Part shown: positions 1 to 9,733 of the stretch, in pieces | Numbering within the stretch: position 1 is the first letter of the stretch | Layout of the letters: every line of letters starts with the position of its first letter | Origin: Comamonadaceae bacterium CD01 | GTDB taxonomy: Bacteria > Pseudomonadota > Gammaproteobacteria > Burkholderiales > Burkholderiaceae_C | DNA length: 36,470 nucleotides | Direction of reading: 5' to 3' | Assembly: GCA_002894305.1 (NCBI GenBank) | Contig: PGEI01000022.1 | Span: forward strand, 1 to 36,470 | Notes under the pieces: generated by a model | The model's input: only the letters and a program-made list of their open reading frames with translations | What the model was told of the DNA's origin: nothing | Database searches by the model: none | Position numbers and translations under genes: made by a program

Positions 1-51
1 TGCTGTAGCACGGCAAGCGAAGCCGACAAAGTAATCGGTTGATATAGAAGT

Positions 52-79
52 GGAATAAAGCCTGCGGCAGCGGCCGCAG
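52..79 (-). terminator. Candidate terminator after the diguanylate cyclase gene
   Basis: On the minus strand a 7-bp perfect GC stem (62-68 with 73-79, loop 69-72) lies directly after the TAG stop at 83-85. It is followed by CTTTATTC, a short, imperfect U tract. It would end the receptor-to-cyclase operon. The U tract is weak, so this is only a moderate call. Confidence 0.5.
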
Positions 80-82
80 CTG

Positions 83-1000
83 CTACGCCGCCCAATGCAC
101 CCGGTTGCGCCCGGCCTTCTTGGCCTGGTAGAGCGCGGCGTCGGCGCGGGCGAAAAAGCCGCCGTCCACCTCCGAGGTCTGCGCCAGCGTGCTGGCGCCG
201 CCCAGGCTGAGCGTGACGCAGGGCGCCACGGGCGAGGCCGGGTGCGCCAGCGCCAGCTGCTGCACCCGGCCTCGCAGCTGCTCGGCCAGCTCCTGCGCCT
301 GCGGCACGTCGGTGCCCGGCAGCAGCAGCACGAACTCCTCGCCGCCATAGCGCGCGGCCAGGTCGCCGGGGCGGCGCGCGCCCTGGCGCAGCACGGCGGC
401 GACCTCCTGCAGCACGCGGTCGCCGGCGGCGTGGCCCAGCGCGTCGTTGTAGGGTTTGAACCAGTCGACGTCGGCGACGATCAGCGACAGCGGCTGGCCC
501 GCGCGCTGGCAGCGGCGCCACTCCTGCTCCAGCGCCTGGTCGAAGCGGCGCCGGTTGGGAATGCCGGTCAGGCCGTCGAGCGCCGCCAGTTGCTCCAGCA
601 GGCGGCGCTGGTGCACGATCTGCAGGTGGTTGCGCACGCGCACCCGCACGATCGATGGGTGAAACGGCTTGGTGATGTAGTCGACCGCGCCCAGCTCCAG
701 GCCCAGCTCCTCGTCGGCGGCCGAGTCCAGTGCCGTGATGAACACCACCGGAATCTGGCGTGTGCGGTCTTCGCGCTTGAGCGTGCGGACCACCGCCATG
801 CCGTCCATGTCGGGCATCAACACGTCCAGCAGGATCAGGTCGGGCTGGTGCTGCTGCGCCAGCTCGATCGCCTGCGCGCCGTTCTTGGCCTGGATGACGC
901 GGTATTGCCCGGCAAACAGCTCGGTGAGCAGCAGGCGGTTGTGCTTCTCGTCGTCGACGATCAGCACGGTGTGCACCGCTCCCTGGTCGGTCATCGTCAT
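83..1000 (-). CDS. Response regulator with GGDEF diguanylate cyclase output
   Basis: A 305-residue protein with an N-terminal receiver domain (about 11-125) and a C-terminal GGDEF domain (about 140-303). The receiver keeps the acidic pair D16/D17, phosphoacceptor D59, T89 and K111. The cyclase has an intact GGEEF signature at 219-223, and an RxxD inhibitory site (R210-PG-D213) five residues before it, so feedback inhibition by c-di-GMP is expected. By family knowledge it makes c-di-GMP from two GTP when phosphorylated, in the PleD/WspR manner but with a single receiver. Its ATG overlaps the stop of the upstream hybrid kinase by 4 nt (ATGA), so the two are almost certainly translationally coupled. 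That makes the kinase's Hpt domain the likely phosphodonor to D59; this last step is inference. Confidence 0.92.
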   Translation of the reverse strand: MTMTDQGAVHTVLIVDDEKHNRLLLTELFAGQYRVIQAKNGAQAIELAQQHQPDLILLDVLMPDMDGMAVVRTLKREDRTRQIPVVFITALDSAADEELGLELGAVDYITKPFHPSIVRVRVRNHLQIVHQRRLLEQLAALDGLTGIPNRRRFDQALEQEWRRCQRAGQPLSLIVADVDWFKPYNDALGHAAGDRVLQEVAAVLRQGARRPGDLAARYGGEEFVLLLPGTDVPQAQELAEQLRGRVQQLALAHPASPVAPCVTLSLGGASTLAQTSEVDGGFFARADAALYQAKKAGRNRVHWAA

Positions 1001-4000
1001 GCGGGCTCCTTCTTGCTGGCGTCCGGACGGCCGCCGGGAGCATTGTCACCCACCGCCTGGTCCTGGCCCAACGCCTGGGCCAGACGGGGCAGATGCCCCA
1101 GCGCCTGCGCATACTCCACGTCCTCGACCAGCGCGCGCACCGCGTCCAGCGCCTGGCGCGCCGCGCCCTGGCAGGCCGGCTGCAGCGCGTCGAGCAGTTG
1201 CAGCGCACCGGCGTCGTCGGCCTCCAGCAGCGCGCGCAGGCGCTGCAACAGCGCCTGCACGGGCACAGGCACGGCCTGGGTCGGGGCCGCATCCACATGG
1301 GCAAACGGCTGCAGCAGGGTGCACACCCGCTGCAGCTCCAGCGCCAGGGCGGCGCACGCCGGCGCTGGCGCTGCGCCGCCCTGGGCGTAGGCGTCTTCAA
1401 GCGTGCGCGCCAGCTGCGCCAGCGCACCGGCGCCGATGGTCGCCGCGCCGCCCTTGAGCGAATGCGCCAGGCGCCGCGCCAGCGGCCAGTCGTGCGCGGC
1501 GTCGGCGTGCGCGATCTGCTGCGCGCGGCCTGCGTTCTCGCGGGCAAATTCGCCCAGGATGCGCCGGTAAAGCGCCACGCGGCCCAGGCAATGCGCCAGG
1601 CCGGCGGCGGTGTCTATGCCTTCCAGCGGCGCCAGCGCCGCACCGCCTTCGCCCGTGGACTGCGCCGCGGCCACGGCCATGGGCCGCGGCGGTTGCGCGC
1701 GCGGTGCGATCCAGCGCAGCAGCGCGGCAAACAAGGCCTCGGGGTCGATGGGCTTGGTCAGGTGGTCGTTCATGCCCGCCTGCAGGCTGCGCTCGCGGTC
1801 GGCGGGCTGGGCGTGGGCGGTCATCGCGATGACGGGCAGGTCGCGCAGCCGCGGCGCCTTGCGCATCGCGCGCGCCACGGTCCAGCCGTCCAGGTCGGGC
1901 ATCTGGATGTCCATCAGCACCAGGTCGTAGTGCTGGCTGCGCAGCTTGCGCAGCGCCTCGCGCCCGTCGACGGCGGTGTCGGCCTGCACGCCCGCCTCCT
2001 GCAGAAACGCCAGCGCCACGGTGCGGTTGAGCTCCACGTCGTCGACCAGCAGCACGCGCGCGCCGGCAATCGCGCTGAAGTCGTGGTCGCAGGCCTGGGG
2101 CTGGCTGGCGGCCGCGGCGTCGCTGCCGGGCCATCCGTGGTTGAGCGCATGGGCCAGCGCATCGCGCAGCGGCGCGCGCAGCAGCGGCTTGACCAGCACC
2201 TGCGCGTGCACGCCCTCGGCGCTGGCGGTCTGGGTGAGCAGCTCCACCACGGCCAGGCCCTGTGCGCGCGCCGCGGCCAGCAGGTCGGCGCTGCCGTCCA
2301 GGCGCGCATCCAGCAACAGTGCGTCCAGCGGCTGGCCCGCACCGTCTTTGAGCTGATGCAGCGCACCAGCGCAGTCGCCGTGCGCCAGCGCCTGCGCGCC
2401 CAGCTGCGCCAGCAGCTCACCAGTGACGCGGCGCGCGCCGGCGTTGGCGTCGACCAGCAGCACGCGCCGCCCCTGCAGCACCGGCTGCGCCGGCGCGGTG
2501 CGCACGGGCTGGGTGGGCAGCGTGAAGCGAAAGCGGCTGCCCTGGCCGGGTGTGCTGCGCACGTCGATGCGCCCGCCCATCAGCTCGACCAGCTGGCGGC
2601 AAATCGCCAGGCCCAGGCCGCTGCCGCCAAAGCGACGCGTGATGGAGCCGTCGACCTGGGTGAACGGCGAGAACAGCTCGGCGAGCTTGTCCGCGTCAAT
2701 GCCCATGCCGGTGTCGTGCACCGCAAAGGCCAGCACGGTCTGCTGCGGCGTGCGCTTGAGCGTGGTGACGCGCACCGTGATCTCGCCGCGCTCGGTGAAC
2801 TTGATGGCGTTGTTGGCCAGGTTGACCAGCACCTGGGTCAGGCGCAGCGGATCGCCCATCAGGCGCTCGGGTACGCCCTCGGCCACGTCGAACAGCAACT
2901 CCAGGCCGCGCTCGTGCGCGCGCAGCGCCACCTGGTTGCTGACGTTGCGCAGCACCTGCTCCAGGTCGAAGGCGATGTGCTCGATCGCCAGCTTACCCGC
3001 CTCGATGCGCGAGTAGTCCAGGATGTCGTTGACCAGGCCCAGCAGCATGTCGGTGGCCGACAGCACGCGCTCCTGGCATTCGCGCTGCTGGGGGTTGAGC
3101 GGCGTCTTGAGCAGCAGCTTGCCCAGGCCGACGATGGCGTTCATCGGCGTGCGGATTTCATGGCTCATGCGCGCCAGGAAGTCGGACTTGGCGCGGTTGG
3201 CCTGCTGCGCGCGCTCGGTGGCCTGCAGCAGCGCCGTGGTGCGCTGGGCGACCAGGCGCTCCAGCCCCTGGCGGTACTGCGCCAGCTCGCCGTCGCGCCG
3301 CTGCAGGCGGTCGATCATCGCGTTGAGGCTGCGCCCCAACTGCGCCAGCTCGTCGTCACCGGTCAGCACGATGCGGTCGCGCGTCTGCGGCCTCTTGGCC
3401 ACGCGCTTCATCAGCCCGTTCAGGCCTTGCAGCGGCACGGCCATGCGCCGCGCCACCCGCGCCGACACCCACAGAAACACCAGCAGCACGGCCAGCAGGC
3501 CCACGCCGATCTGCGCCGCGGCGTGCCACAGCGCCTGCTGCATAGGCGCAAGCGATGCCAGCAGCTCGATGTGCGCCCTCTCCTGGCTGCCGGCCACGCC
3601 GGCCCAAACCTGCAGATGGTTGCCGACGAAGCGCGCGCCCTGCGCGCCGCCGGGCGGCGGCGCGGCGATCGCCGCGTCCTGCGGCTGGCGCGCGTACTGC
3701 GCCAGCACCTTGTGCCCGCCGTCGGTGAGCAGGCGCGCACGCACCACCGCGGGGTTTTTCTCCATGGCCTGCAGCAGACGCTGGGCCTCGTGGGCGTCGC
3801 CGAAGTCGAACGCCGCCTGGCTGTTGGTCGCCATCAGCAGCGCCTGCACCTGCAGCGACACCTGCATCTCGCTCCTGACGGTGCGCCACTGCTGCACCAG
3901 CATCACCGCGAACACCAGCACGAAGGCCAGCACCCAGGTCAGCGCGAACATGCGCGCCAGCCGCCCGCGGATGGTGCGTGCCTGCAGCCGGGGCAGTCCG

Positions 4001-4008
4001 CGCTTCAT
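997..4008 (-). CDS. Hybrid sensor histidine kinase: CHASE8-like sensor, HAMP, HisKA, HATPase, REC, REC, Hpt
   Basis: A 1003-residue inner-membrane kinase of BarA-like layout. Order: TM helix about 20-41; periplasmic domain about 42-160 resembling the CHASE8 sensor of YfiN-type cyclases ([10 protein letters not shown] near 62-71); TM2 about 165-184; HAMP about 185-238; coiled linker; HisKA with H283 in [10 protein letters not shown]; HATPase with the N box around N396-N400 and the GGSGLGLA G box at 461-468; first REC about 514-625; second REC about 650-768 with D656/D657 region and phosphoacceptor D700; Hpt about 795-880 with H849 in AHSLKGG. The first REC keeps D567 and K607 but reads DA where a DD pair is usual (D520, A521), so it may be a poor acceptor. 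The start was set at the Met at 4008, whose ATG overlaps the YfiR-like stop by 4 nt; the frame stays open upstream, but that part is antisense-quality sequence without domains. It probably relays phosphate to the downstream REC-GGDEF protein. Confidence 0.9.
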   Translation of the reverse strand: MKRGLPRLQARTIRGRLARMFALTWVLAFVLVFAVMLVQQWRTVRSEMQVSLQVQALLMATNSQAAFDFGDAHEAQRLLQAMEKNPAVVRARLLTDGGHKVLAQYARQPQDAAIAAPPPGGAQGARFVGNHLQVWAGVAGSQERAHIELLASLAPMQQALWHAAAQIGVGLLAVLLVFLWVSARVARRMAVPLQGLNGLMKRVAKRPQTRDRIVLTGDDELAQLGRSLNAMIDRLQRRDGELAQYRQGLERLVAQRTTALLQATERAQQANRAKSDFLARMSHEIRTPMNAIVGLGKLLLKTPLNPQQRECQERVLSATDMLLGLVNDILDYSRIEAGKLAIEHIAFDLEQVLRNVSNQVALRAHERGLELLFDVAEGVPERLMGDPLRLTQVLVNLANNAIKFTERGEITVRVTTLKRTPQQTVLAFAVHDTGMGIDADKLAELFSPFTQVDGSITRRFGGSGLGLAICRQLVELMGGRIDVRSTPGQGSRFRFTLPTQPVRTAPAQPVLQGRRVLLVDANAGARRVTGELLAQLGAQALAHGDCAGALHQLKDGAGQPLDALLLDARLDGSADLLAAARAQGLAVVELLTQTASAEGVHAQVLVKPLLRAPLRDALAHALNHGWPGSDAAAASQPQACDHDFSAIAGARVLLVDDVELNRTVALAFLQEAGVQADTAVDGREALRKLRSQHYDLVLMDIQMPDLDGWTVARAMRKAPRLRDLPVIAMTAHAQPADRERSLQAGMNDHLTKPIDPEALFAALLRWIAPRAQPPRPMAVAAAQSTGEGGAALAPLEGIDTAAGLAHCLGRVALYRRILGEFARENAGRAQQIAHADAAHDWPLARRLAHSLKGGAATIGAGALAQLARTLEDAYAQGGAAPAPACAALALELQRVCTLLQPFAHVDAAPTQAVPVPVQALLQRLRALLEADDAGALQLLDALQPACQGAARQALDAVRALVEDVEYAQALGHLPRLAQALGQDQAVGDNAPGGRPDASKKEPA

Positions 4009-4556
4009 GGCTCCACCACCGTGGCCAGGCGCAGCAGCTGCGCGTTGAAGCCCACGCCCTGCGCGCGCGCCGCCTGCGGGTTGAGCACGATGCGCAGGCG
4101 CGCGTCGTCGCGTGCATCGCGCGCCAGCTCCACCATGCCGCCGGCGCGCGCAAAACCGCCCAGGTCCGAGACCGTGACCACCGCCGCGCCCGCCAGGGCT
4201 TGCAGGGTCTGCGCCAGCTCGGCCTGCTGGCTGCGCGCGATGAAGACGAAGTTGCAACCATCGGCCGGCGCACCCGCGCGCAGCGGCCGCACCAGGATCT
4301 GGCGCCCGTCGATGGGCTGGCGCGCCAGGTCTTGCAGCGTGGCGCCAAAGGGGTTGTCGCCCAGCACGCACAGCGTGGCCGGCGCACCGTCGGCCAGGCC
4401 CGGCACGTAGACGAAGCGCGGCAGCTTGAGCAGCAGCGCCGCCTTGAGCGCGTATTCCGGCGCCGCCGCCTGCGCGTGCGCCAGCGCCGGGCTGCACGCC
4501 AGCACCAGCACCCAGCCCCAGGTGCGGGCGCGCTGCAGCAGCCGCAGGTGGAGCAT
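4005..4556 (-). CDS. YfiR family (DUF4154) periplasmic protein
   Basis: A 183-residue protein with a signal peptide ending near residue 29 (cleavage after AHA or AHAQA) and one mature domain. Family marks are the [16 protein letters not shown] segment (38-53), the [11 protein letters not shown] strand (61-71) with C63, C101 in [10 protein letters not shown], a [14 protein letters not shown] segment (131-144) and RLRIVLNP (153-160). In Pseudomonas, YfiR is a periplasmic, redox-sensitive repressor that binds the periplasmic domain of the cyclase YfiN. Here the gene lies between a TonB-dependent receptor (1-nt overlap, TGATG) and a kinase with a YfiN-like periplasmic domain (4-nt overlap), so it plausibly gates that kinase. 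C63 and C101 could form the equivalent disulfide; this is unproven. The ATG at 4556 was chosen because it gives the signal peptide and the overlap. Confidence 0.85.
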   Translation of the reverse strand: MLHLRLLQRARTWGWVLVLACSPALAHAQAAAPEYALKAALLLKLPRFVYVPGLADGAPATLCVLGDNPFGATLQDLARQPIDGRQILVRPLRAGAPADGCNFVFIARSQQAELAQTLQALAGAAVVTVSDLGGFARAGGMVELARDARDDARLRIVLNPQAARAQGVGFNAQLLRLATVVEP

Positions 4557-6802
4557 CACAGCCGCCAATCCAGCGTCAGCATCCAGCTGCGCGGCTGCTG
4601 CGGCATGTCCCAGAAGGTACGGCTGCCCGCGCCGCCAGCGGCAAGCCAGCGCCTGTCGGTGACGTTGTAGACGTCCAGCCACAGCGTGGCCTTGCCGCCC
4701 AGCAGGTGGTGCCAGCCCAGGTGCAGGTCGAGCACACCGCCGCCGGGCGTGCGGCAGCGCTGCGGCGCCTGGGACGTGCCCACGCACGCGGCCGGAATCT
4801 GCAGCGCGGCGTCGGGCGGCGCGACGCGGCCGTTGGTGGTTGCGCTGGCCAGGCGCAGGCGCGGCGTGATGCTGACGCTGTCGCGCCAGCGCAGCGTCGC
4901 GCCCAGCTTGAGCTTGTGGCGCGCGACGTAGGGAATCTCGCGCTGCACGCCGTCTTCGTCGACGCGCCCGTGGATCCAGCTGACGCTGCCCCACAGGTCG
5001 CCGCTCCAATCCGGGCTCAGGCGAAAGCGCCACTGCCCGGCCAGATCCAACCCGCTCTGGCGCTGCTGGCCGGCGTTGACGCGGGTCTCCGGCGCGATCA
5101 GGTGGGCGCCGTCCGCGACGATGTCGCCCAGCTGCGCCTTGACGATCAAGTCCTTGATGCGGCTGTGGTAGAGGTTGGCCGTCAGATTCAGCGCCTCGGT
5201 GGCGCGCCAGTCCCACACCAGGCTGAGCGTGCTCGCCTTCTCGGGGTTGAGACGCAGGCTGGGAACTCGGAAGTTGTGGCCCCAGTAGTTGCCGTCCTTG
5301 TCCTTGCTGCCGTCGAAGCGGCCGAATACGTTCAGGCTCTCGTCGGGCGAGGGCGCGCGAAACGCCTGGCCGTACAAGGCCTTGAGCACATGGCGCTCGC
5401 CGGGCTTGTACACCGCGCCCACGCGCGGGTTCAGCGCGCTGCCGTAGGCTGAATGGCGGTCCAGCCGCAGCCCGGCCATGCTCGACCACCGCGCGCTCCA
5501 GCGCGCCTGCCACTGCCCGTAGGCCGACAGGTTGTGAAAGTGCGCCTGCTGCGTCGGCAGAGGCAGGCCGGTGTTGGGAAACACCATGCCCTGGTCGCCG
5601 GGCGCGCGGCCGGTGTCGTAAGGGCTGGGCAGGCTGCTGGCCTCGATGTCCTGGATGGTCTGCCAGCCCAGGCCCAGTTGCAGTTGGTGCGCGTCGCTCA
5701 GGCGCCAGTGCAGGCTTTGCTCGATGCCGGTGCGCTCGCCCAGCACGTAGGAATAGCCGCGTGCAAAGCCGTTGAACACATTGTCGTAATACGCCCGCGG
5801 ATCGACCTCCAGGCGCGAATGATCCAGGGTCAGCTCGCCGCGCAGCCCGCCACCCCAGTCCTGGTGCCAGTTGGCGTAGACGGTGTCGGACGTGGTGCGC
5901 CACTGCGCGCCGCTGTCGTAGCGCGCGGTGGCCGGCGGGTCGCCCGTGCTCGTCAGGCTGTGGAAACGGTAGCGGTACCAGCCCAGCGTCAGCCGGTCGG
6001 CCAGGTCGATGCGGCCAAACAGGCTGGCGCTGCCCATCGCGCCGGTGTAGTCCTCGCGCGTGGCGGCGGGCAGCACCATGGCGCCCTCGTACACGCCGTC
6101 GACCTTGGGGAAATACGTCGGGTAGTAGTCCTGCAGCGGCGCGCGGTCGGCCTGCTGCCAGTGGCCGCCAAAGCTCAGGCCCAGGCCGCCTTCGGTGGTC
6201 GTTCCAGTCATGAACGAGCCGCGCCGCGCGCCAAAGCGCCCCGCACCGGCGCTGGCCCAGCTGCCGGCCTGCTGGCCGCCGTGCTCGGTGATGATGTTGA
6301 CCACGCCGGCCACCGCATCGGCGCCGTAGAGCGCGGCCGCGGGGCCGTAGAGCACCTCGACCTGGCGCGCCATGTGCAGGTCCAGGTTGTCGGCCACGGG
6401 GAAGTTGCCGCCGCCGGGATGGCCGATGCGCACGCCGTCGAGCAGCACCAGCAGCTTGCCCGGGCCGACGTAGCCCTGCACCGCGAACTGGTTGTACTGC
6501 GACGATTTGGTGCCGCGCTGAAAATCCACGCCGGGCAGGTCTTCGAGCAGGTCGGCCAGGTTCTGGTAGCGGCGCTCGCGGATTTGCGCGCGGGTGAAGA
6601 CCATGACGTGCGCCGGCGTCTGGTCGCGCGTCTCGCTCTGGCGCGAGGCGGTGATCATCGGCGTGGCGATCAGGTCCTGCAGCGACAGCTGCAGCAGTTG
6701 GCGCGCCTCCTGCGCATCGTGGCCAGCGCGCGCGGGCTGCGCGGCAAGCGCCACCAGCGCCAGCAGACCTGCCATCCAGGGGATGCGGGGGCGGTTGCTC
6801 AT
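4556..6802 (-). CDS. TonB-dependent outer-membrane receptor
   Basis: A 748-residue protein with a 26-residue signal peptide (ends AQPARA), a short periplasmic stretch with the [16 protein letters not shown] segment (39-54) typical of receptors found beside YfiR genes, a plug domain about 55-172 ([42 protein letters not shown]) and a 22-strand-type barrel to the C terminus (ends MLTLDWRL). It should take up or sense a ligand with TonB energy. The substrate is not readable from the sequence: no siderophore synthesis, heme or B12 gene is nearby. It lacks the extra N-terminal STN signalling domain of FecA-type receptors, so any signalling would run through the downstream YfiR-like protein. No clear Shine-Dalgarno sequence is seen before the ATG at 6802, which lies 24 nt after the thioesterase stop. 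Confidence 0.9.
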   Translation of the reverse strand: MSNRPRIPWMAGLLALVALAAQPARAGHDAQEARQLLQLSLQDLIATPMITASRQSETRDQTPAHVMVFTRAQIRERRYQNLADLLEDLPGVDFQRGTKSSQYNQFAVQGYVGPGKLLVLLDGVRIGHPGGGNFPVADNLDLHMARQVEVLYGPAAALYGADAVAGVVNIITEHGGQQAGSWASAGAGRFGARRGSFMTGTTTEGGLGLSFGGHWQQADRAPLQDYYPTYFPKVDGVYEGAMVLPAATREDYTGAMGSASLFGRIDLADRLTLGWYRYRFHSLTSTGDPPATARYDSGAQWRTTSDTVYANWHQDWGGGLRGELTLDHSRLEVDPRAYYDNVFNGFARGYSYVLGERTGIEQSLHWRLSDAHQLQLGLGWQTIQDIEASSLPSPYDTGRAPGDQGMVFPNTGLPLPTQQAHFHNLSAYGQWQARWSARWSSMAGLRLDRHSAYGSALNPRVGAVYKPGERHVLKALYGQAFRAPSPDESLNVFGRFDGSKDKDGNYWGHNFRVPSLRLNPEKASTLSLVWDWRATEALNLTANLYHSRIKDLIVKAQLGDIVADGAHLIAPETRVNAGQQRQSGLDLAGQWRFRLSPDWSGDLWGSVSWIHGRVDEDGVQREIPYVARHKLKLGATLRWRDSVSITPRLRLASATTNGRVAPPDAALQIPAACVGTSQAPQRCRTPGGGVLDLHLGWHHLLGGKATLWLDVYNVTDRRWLAAGGAGSRTFWDMPQQPRSWMLTLDWRL

Positions 6803-6826
6803 TGCAGCTGCGCCGACTTTTGCAAA

Positions 6827-7273
6827 TCAGGCAGCGCTGGCGCTGACCAGCGCATCCAGCTCGCGCTGCACCACGGCCGGTATTGGCGTGACCCTGCGCT
6901 CGCGCGGGTCGATGAAGACGATGCCGGTCTTGCCGCGTGCGATCTCCCGCCCCTGGCGCACCTCGGTCATGCAGTACACCAGGTCGAAGCCGTAGCGGTT
7001 GAAATCGGCCGGCTGCATCTGCACGCGCAGCGTCTCGCCGTAGAAGGCCTCGGACTTGTACTGCGCCACCATGTCGCCGACGACGATGGCCGCGCCGCCG
7101 ACGTCGCCCTCGCGAAAGCCCAGCGAGCGGAAAAAGCGCACGCGCGCCTCGGACACCAGGCTCAGCAGTTGGGCGTTGTCCAGATGCCCGCCCTGGTTGA
7201 CGTGGCTGATGTAGACCTGCACCTCGGTGCTGAAGGCAAATCGCTCGGGAAGGTCGAAAAGAATGCGCGCCAT
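6827..7273 (-). CDS. Hotdog-fold acyl-CoA thioesterase (4HBT family)
   Basis: A 148-residue single-domain protein, the usual length for the YbgC/FadM/4HBT hotdog thioesterases. The segment HVNQGGHLDNAQLLSLV followed by EARVRFFRSLG corresponds to the active-site helix. The usual catalytic Asp of the D-x-x-G-H motif is Asn here, with an Asp two residues after the His instead. A subgroup with this pattern is known to me, so it need not be inactive. The central sheet is recognisable (TLRVQMQPADFNRYGFDLVY, then GIVFIDPRERRVTPIP). The start was placed at the Met at 7273, which matches family length; the frame is open to an ATG at 7387 but that extension has no family character. It probably heads the transcript that continues into the receptor gene, 24 nt downstream. 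Substrate unknown. Confidence 0.8.
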   Translation of the reverse strand: MARILFDLPERFAFSTEVQVYISHVNQGGHLDNAQLLSLVSEARVRFFRSLGFREGDVGGAAIVVGDMVAQYKSEAFYGETLRVQMQPADFNRYGFDLVYCMTEVRQGREIARGKTGIVFIDPRERRVTPIPAVVQRELDALVSASAA

Positions 7274-7363
7274 GGCGTGAGCGTCCGGAACAAAAGGGAC
7301 AAGGATAGGCTGCCGCGCCGGCCGTCCTCGCTGGGACGGGGCGTGATAGTGACGTTTTGTAAC

Positions 7364-7369
7364 ATTGTA
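7364..7369 (-). promoter_or_regulatory. Possible -10 element ahead of the thioesterase/receptor operon
   Basis: The 151-nt gap between the rpoN stop and the thioesterase start holds a TACAAT hexamer on the minus strand, within a short imperfect inverted repeat (AACAT and ATGTT separated by TGTAG, 7361-7375). No good -35 box lies 16-18 nt upstream. It could be a weak or activator-dependent promoter. Confidence 0.25.
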
Positions 7370-7424
7370 GATGTTTTCTCGGGCCACCCATCGGCCCTGC
7401 GCAGGACTAGAGCCTGTTAACGCT

Positions 7425-8957
7425 CTAAAGCTGCCGGCGCAGCTGGGTTGGCGCGATCTTCAGCGCCTCGCGGTATTTGGCGACGGTGCGCCGCGCGCAC
7501 TCGATGCCCTGCTCCTTGAGCAGGTCGGCAATTTTTGCGTCCGACAGCGGCTTGGCCGGGTCTTCCTCGGCGATGAGCTGGCGGATCAGCGCGCGCACCG
7601 CGGTGCTCGACGCGCTGCCGCCGCTGTCGGTGCCCAGGCCCGAGCCGAAGAAATACTTGAGCTCGTAGGTGCCTTGGGGCGTCGCCATGTATTTGCCGCC
7701 GGTCACGCGCGAGATGGTCGACTCGTGCAGCCCCAGCTCGTCGGCGATCTCGCGCAGCACCAGCGGGCGCATGGCCAGCTCGCCGTGTTCGAAGAAATTC
7801 TGCTGGCGCTGCACGATGGCCTGCGACACGCGCAGGATGGTGTCGAAGCGCTGCTGGATGTTCTTGATGAACCAGCGCGCCTCCTGCAGGCGTGACTGCA
7901 GCGCCTGCAGGCCTTCGCTGCCGCGGTGCGAGCGCAGCGCCTGGGCATAGGCCTCGTGCACGTGCAGGCGTGGCATGACGGCGGCGTTGAGCTGCGCGGC
8001 AAAGCCGCTGCCACGCCGGCGCACGATCACGTCGGGCGTGATGGCGTGGCGGCTCACGTCGGCAAAGCGCCGCCCGGGACGCGGCTCCAGGCGGGCGATC
8101 AGCGCCATGGCCTCGCGCAGCGCGCCCTCGTCCGCCTCGCAGGCCTGGCCCAGGCGACGCAGGTCGCGCCGCGCCAGCCAGTCCAGCGGCTGGCGGCAGA
8201 TGGCCTGGGCCAGCATCAGCGGCCGCGCCTCCTCATCGTCCTGCGCGCCGGCCAGCAGCGCCTGCAGCTGCAGCTGCAGGCATTCGGCCAGGTCGCGCGC
8301 GCCCACGCCGGCAGGCTCCATGGCCTGCAGCAGGCGCAGCGCGACGGTGAAGCAGTGCTCCAGCGCTTCGTGGTCCACGGCCGCGTCGTCGCCGGCCAGC
8401 GCGGCGGCCAGCGCCTGGGGATCGTCGTCCAGATAGCCGTCGTCGTTGAGCGAGCCGATCAGGAACTCCAGCGCCGCACGCGTCGCGGGCTCCAGGTGCA
8501 GCGACAGCGCCTGCTGCTGCAGATGCTCGGCCAGCGACTCGTGCGCGCCCACCTGCAGCAGCGCGTCCTCGTCGTCGCCACCGCCGGCGGTGCTGGTCTG
8601 GCCGCGCGCGGGCAGCTCGGTGCCGCCTTCGCTGTCGCCGTCGTCGCGCGGCGTCTCGCCCTCCCAGTCGGCGGGCAGCTCCAGGCTGGAGCTATCGGGC
8701 GTGCCGCCGTCGGGTGCGTCGCCCTCGGCCGCCGGGCTGCCGTCGTGCGCCGCGTCTTCGCGTGATGCGGCCGCAGGCTCCGGCGCTCCGCCGTCCTCGT
8801 GCTCGTCGTCCTGCTCCAGCAGCGGGTTGTCCAGCAGCATCTGCGCCACTTCGCTTTGCAGCTCCAGCGTCGACAGCTGCAGCAGGCGGATCGATTGCTG
8901 CAGCTGGGGCGTCAGCGCCAGGTGCTGCGAGACGCGCAGGGACAGCCCGGGCTTCAT
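7425..8957 (-). CDS. rpoN: RNA polymerase sigma-54 factor RpoN
   Basis: A 510-residue sigma-54. Region I is the Gln/Leu-rich activator-interaction segment (about 1-50, starting [20 protein letters not shown]). Region II is an unusually long acidic, low-complexity linker (about 50-136). The core-binding and DNA-binding domains follow, with a helix-turn-helix (LHESTISRVTGGKYMATPQG) and the invariant RpoN box ARRTVAKYRE at about 488-497. It directs core polymerase to -24/-12 promoters and needs AAA+ activators. The ATG at 8957 overlaps the lptB stop by 1 nt (TGATG); a GTG at 8960 is an alternative. Linkage to lptA-lptB is normal in proteobacteria, but the usual downstream hpf is absent: a thioesterase gene follows. 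Confidence 0.97.
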   Translation of the reverse strand: MKPGLSLRVSQHLALTPQLQQSIRLLQLSTLELQSEVAQMLLDNPLLEQDDEHEDGGAPEPAAASREDAAHDGSPAAEGDAPDGGTPDSSSLELPADWEGETPRDDGDSEGGTELPARGQTSTAGGGDDEDALLQVGAHESLAEHLQQQALSLHLEPATRAALEFLIGSLNDDGYLDDDPQALAAALAGDDAAVDHEALEHCFTVALRLLQAMEPAGVGARDLAECLQLQLQALLAGAQDDEEARPLMLAQAICRQPLDWLARRDLRRLGQACEADEGALREAMALIARLEPRPGRRFADVSRHAITPDVIVRRRGSGFAAQLNAAVMPRLHVHEAYAQALRSHRGSEGLQALQSRLQEARWFIKNIQQRFDTILRVSQAIVQRQQNFFEHGELAMRPLVLREIADELGLHESTISRVTGGKYMATPQGTYELKYFFGSGLGTDSGGSASSTAVRALIRQLIAEEDPAKPLSDAKIADLLKEQGIECARRTVAKYREALKIAPTQLRRQL

Positions 8958-9733
8958 CACATGCGGAAGTGCTCGCCCAGGTAGACCCGGCGCACTTCGG
9001 GGTTGTCGACGATGTCCGACGGCGTGCCCTGCGCCAGCACCTGGCCATCGCTGATGATGCAGGCGTGGTCGCAGATGCCCAGCGTCTCGCGCACGTTGTG
9101 GTCGGTGATCAGGACGCCGATGCCGCGCTCCTTGAGGTAGCCGATGATGCGCTGGATCTCGATCACCGCGATCGGGTCGATGCCGGCGAACGGCTCGTCG
9201 AGCAGGATGAAGCGCGGCTGCGTGGCCAGCGCCCGCGCGATCTCCACACGCCGGCGCTCGCCGCCCGACAGCGCCAGTGCCGGCGTGTCGCGCAGGTGCT
9301 CCACGCGCAGCTCCTGCAAGAGCCGGGTCAGGCGCTCTTCGATCTCGGTGCGCGCAAGCGCGCGGCCATCGCCGTCTTTTTGCAGCTCCAGCACCGCACG
9401 CACGTTGTCCTCGACGTTGAGTTTGCGAAAGATCGACGCCTCCTGTGGCAGGTAGGACAGGCCCAGGCGCGAGCGCCGGTGGATCGGCATGTCGGTCACG
9501 TCCTGGCCATCGATGGCGATGCGTCCGCCGTCGGCGCGCACCAGGCCGACGATCATGTAGAACGACGTGGTCTTGCCTGCGCCATTGGGCCCGAGCAGGC
9601 CGACGACCTCGCCCTTTTGCACAGTCAGCGACACGTCCTTGACGACCTTGCGGCTGCCATAGCTTTTCTGCAGGTGCTGCGCCTGCAGCTGGCTGGGCGC
9701 GCCCACCACCGCATCCACGACCGGCGCCGTCAC
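8957..9733 (-). CDS. lptB: LPS export ABC transporter ATP-binding protein LptB
   Basis: A 258-residue ABC ATPase. It has Walker A GPNGAGKT (48-55), Q loop at YLPQEAS (94-100), signature LSGGERRR (155-162), Walker [13 protein letters not shown] (175-186) and the switch His212. The sequence is clearly LptB-like (for example the [11 protein letters not shown] stretch). By family knowledge a dimer pairs with LptF/LptG in the inner membrane and powers lipopolysaccharide extraction towards LptC-LptA-LptD/E. The start codon is GTG at 9733, overlapping the lptA stop by 4 nt (GTGA). rpoN follows with a 1-nt overlap. lptC, lptF and lptG are not in the window. Confidence 0.97.
   Translation of the reverse strand: MTAPVVDAVVGAPSQLQAQHLQKSYGSRKVVKDVSLTVQKGEVVGLLGPNGAGKTTSFYMIVGLVRADGGRIAIDGQDVTDMPIHRRSRLGLSYLPQEASIFRKLNVEDNVRAVLELQKDGDGRALARTEIEERLTRLLQELRVEHLRDTPALALSGGERRRVEIARALATQPRFILLDEPFAGIDPIAVIEIQRIIGYLKERGIGVLITDHNVRETLGICDHACIISDGQVLAQGTPSDIVDNPEVRRVYLGEHFRM

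Noticed and set aside
1093-4410. Long plus-strand open frame opposite the hybrid kinase and YfiR-like gene
   Set aside because: Antisense shadow; the product is Gln/Arg/His-rich and has no recognisable domain.
4557-7391. Upstream extension of the YfiR-like frame through the whole receptor gene
   Set aside because: The frame is open only because of GC bias. The signal peptide and the TGATG overlap fix the start at 4556.
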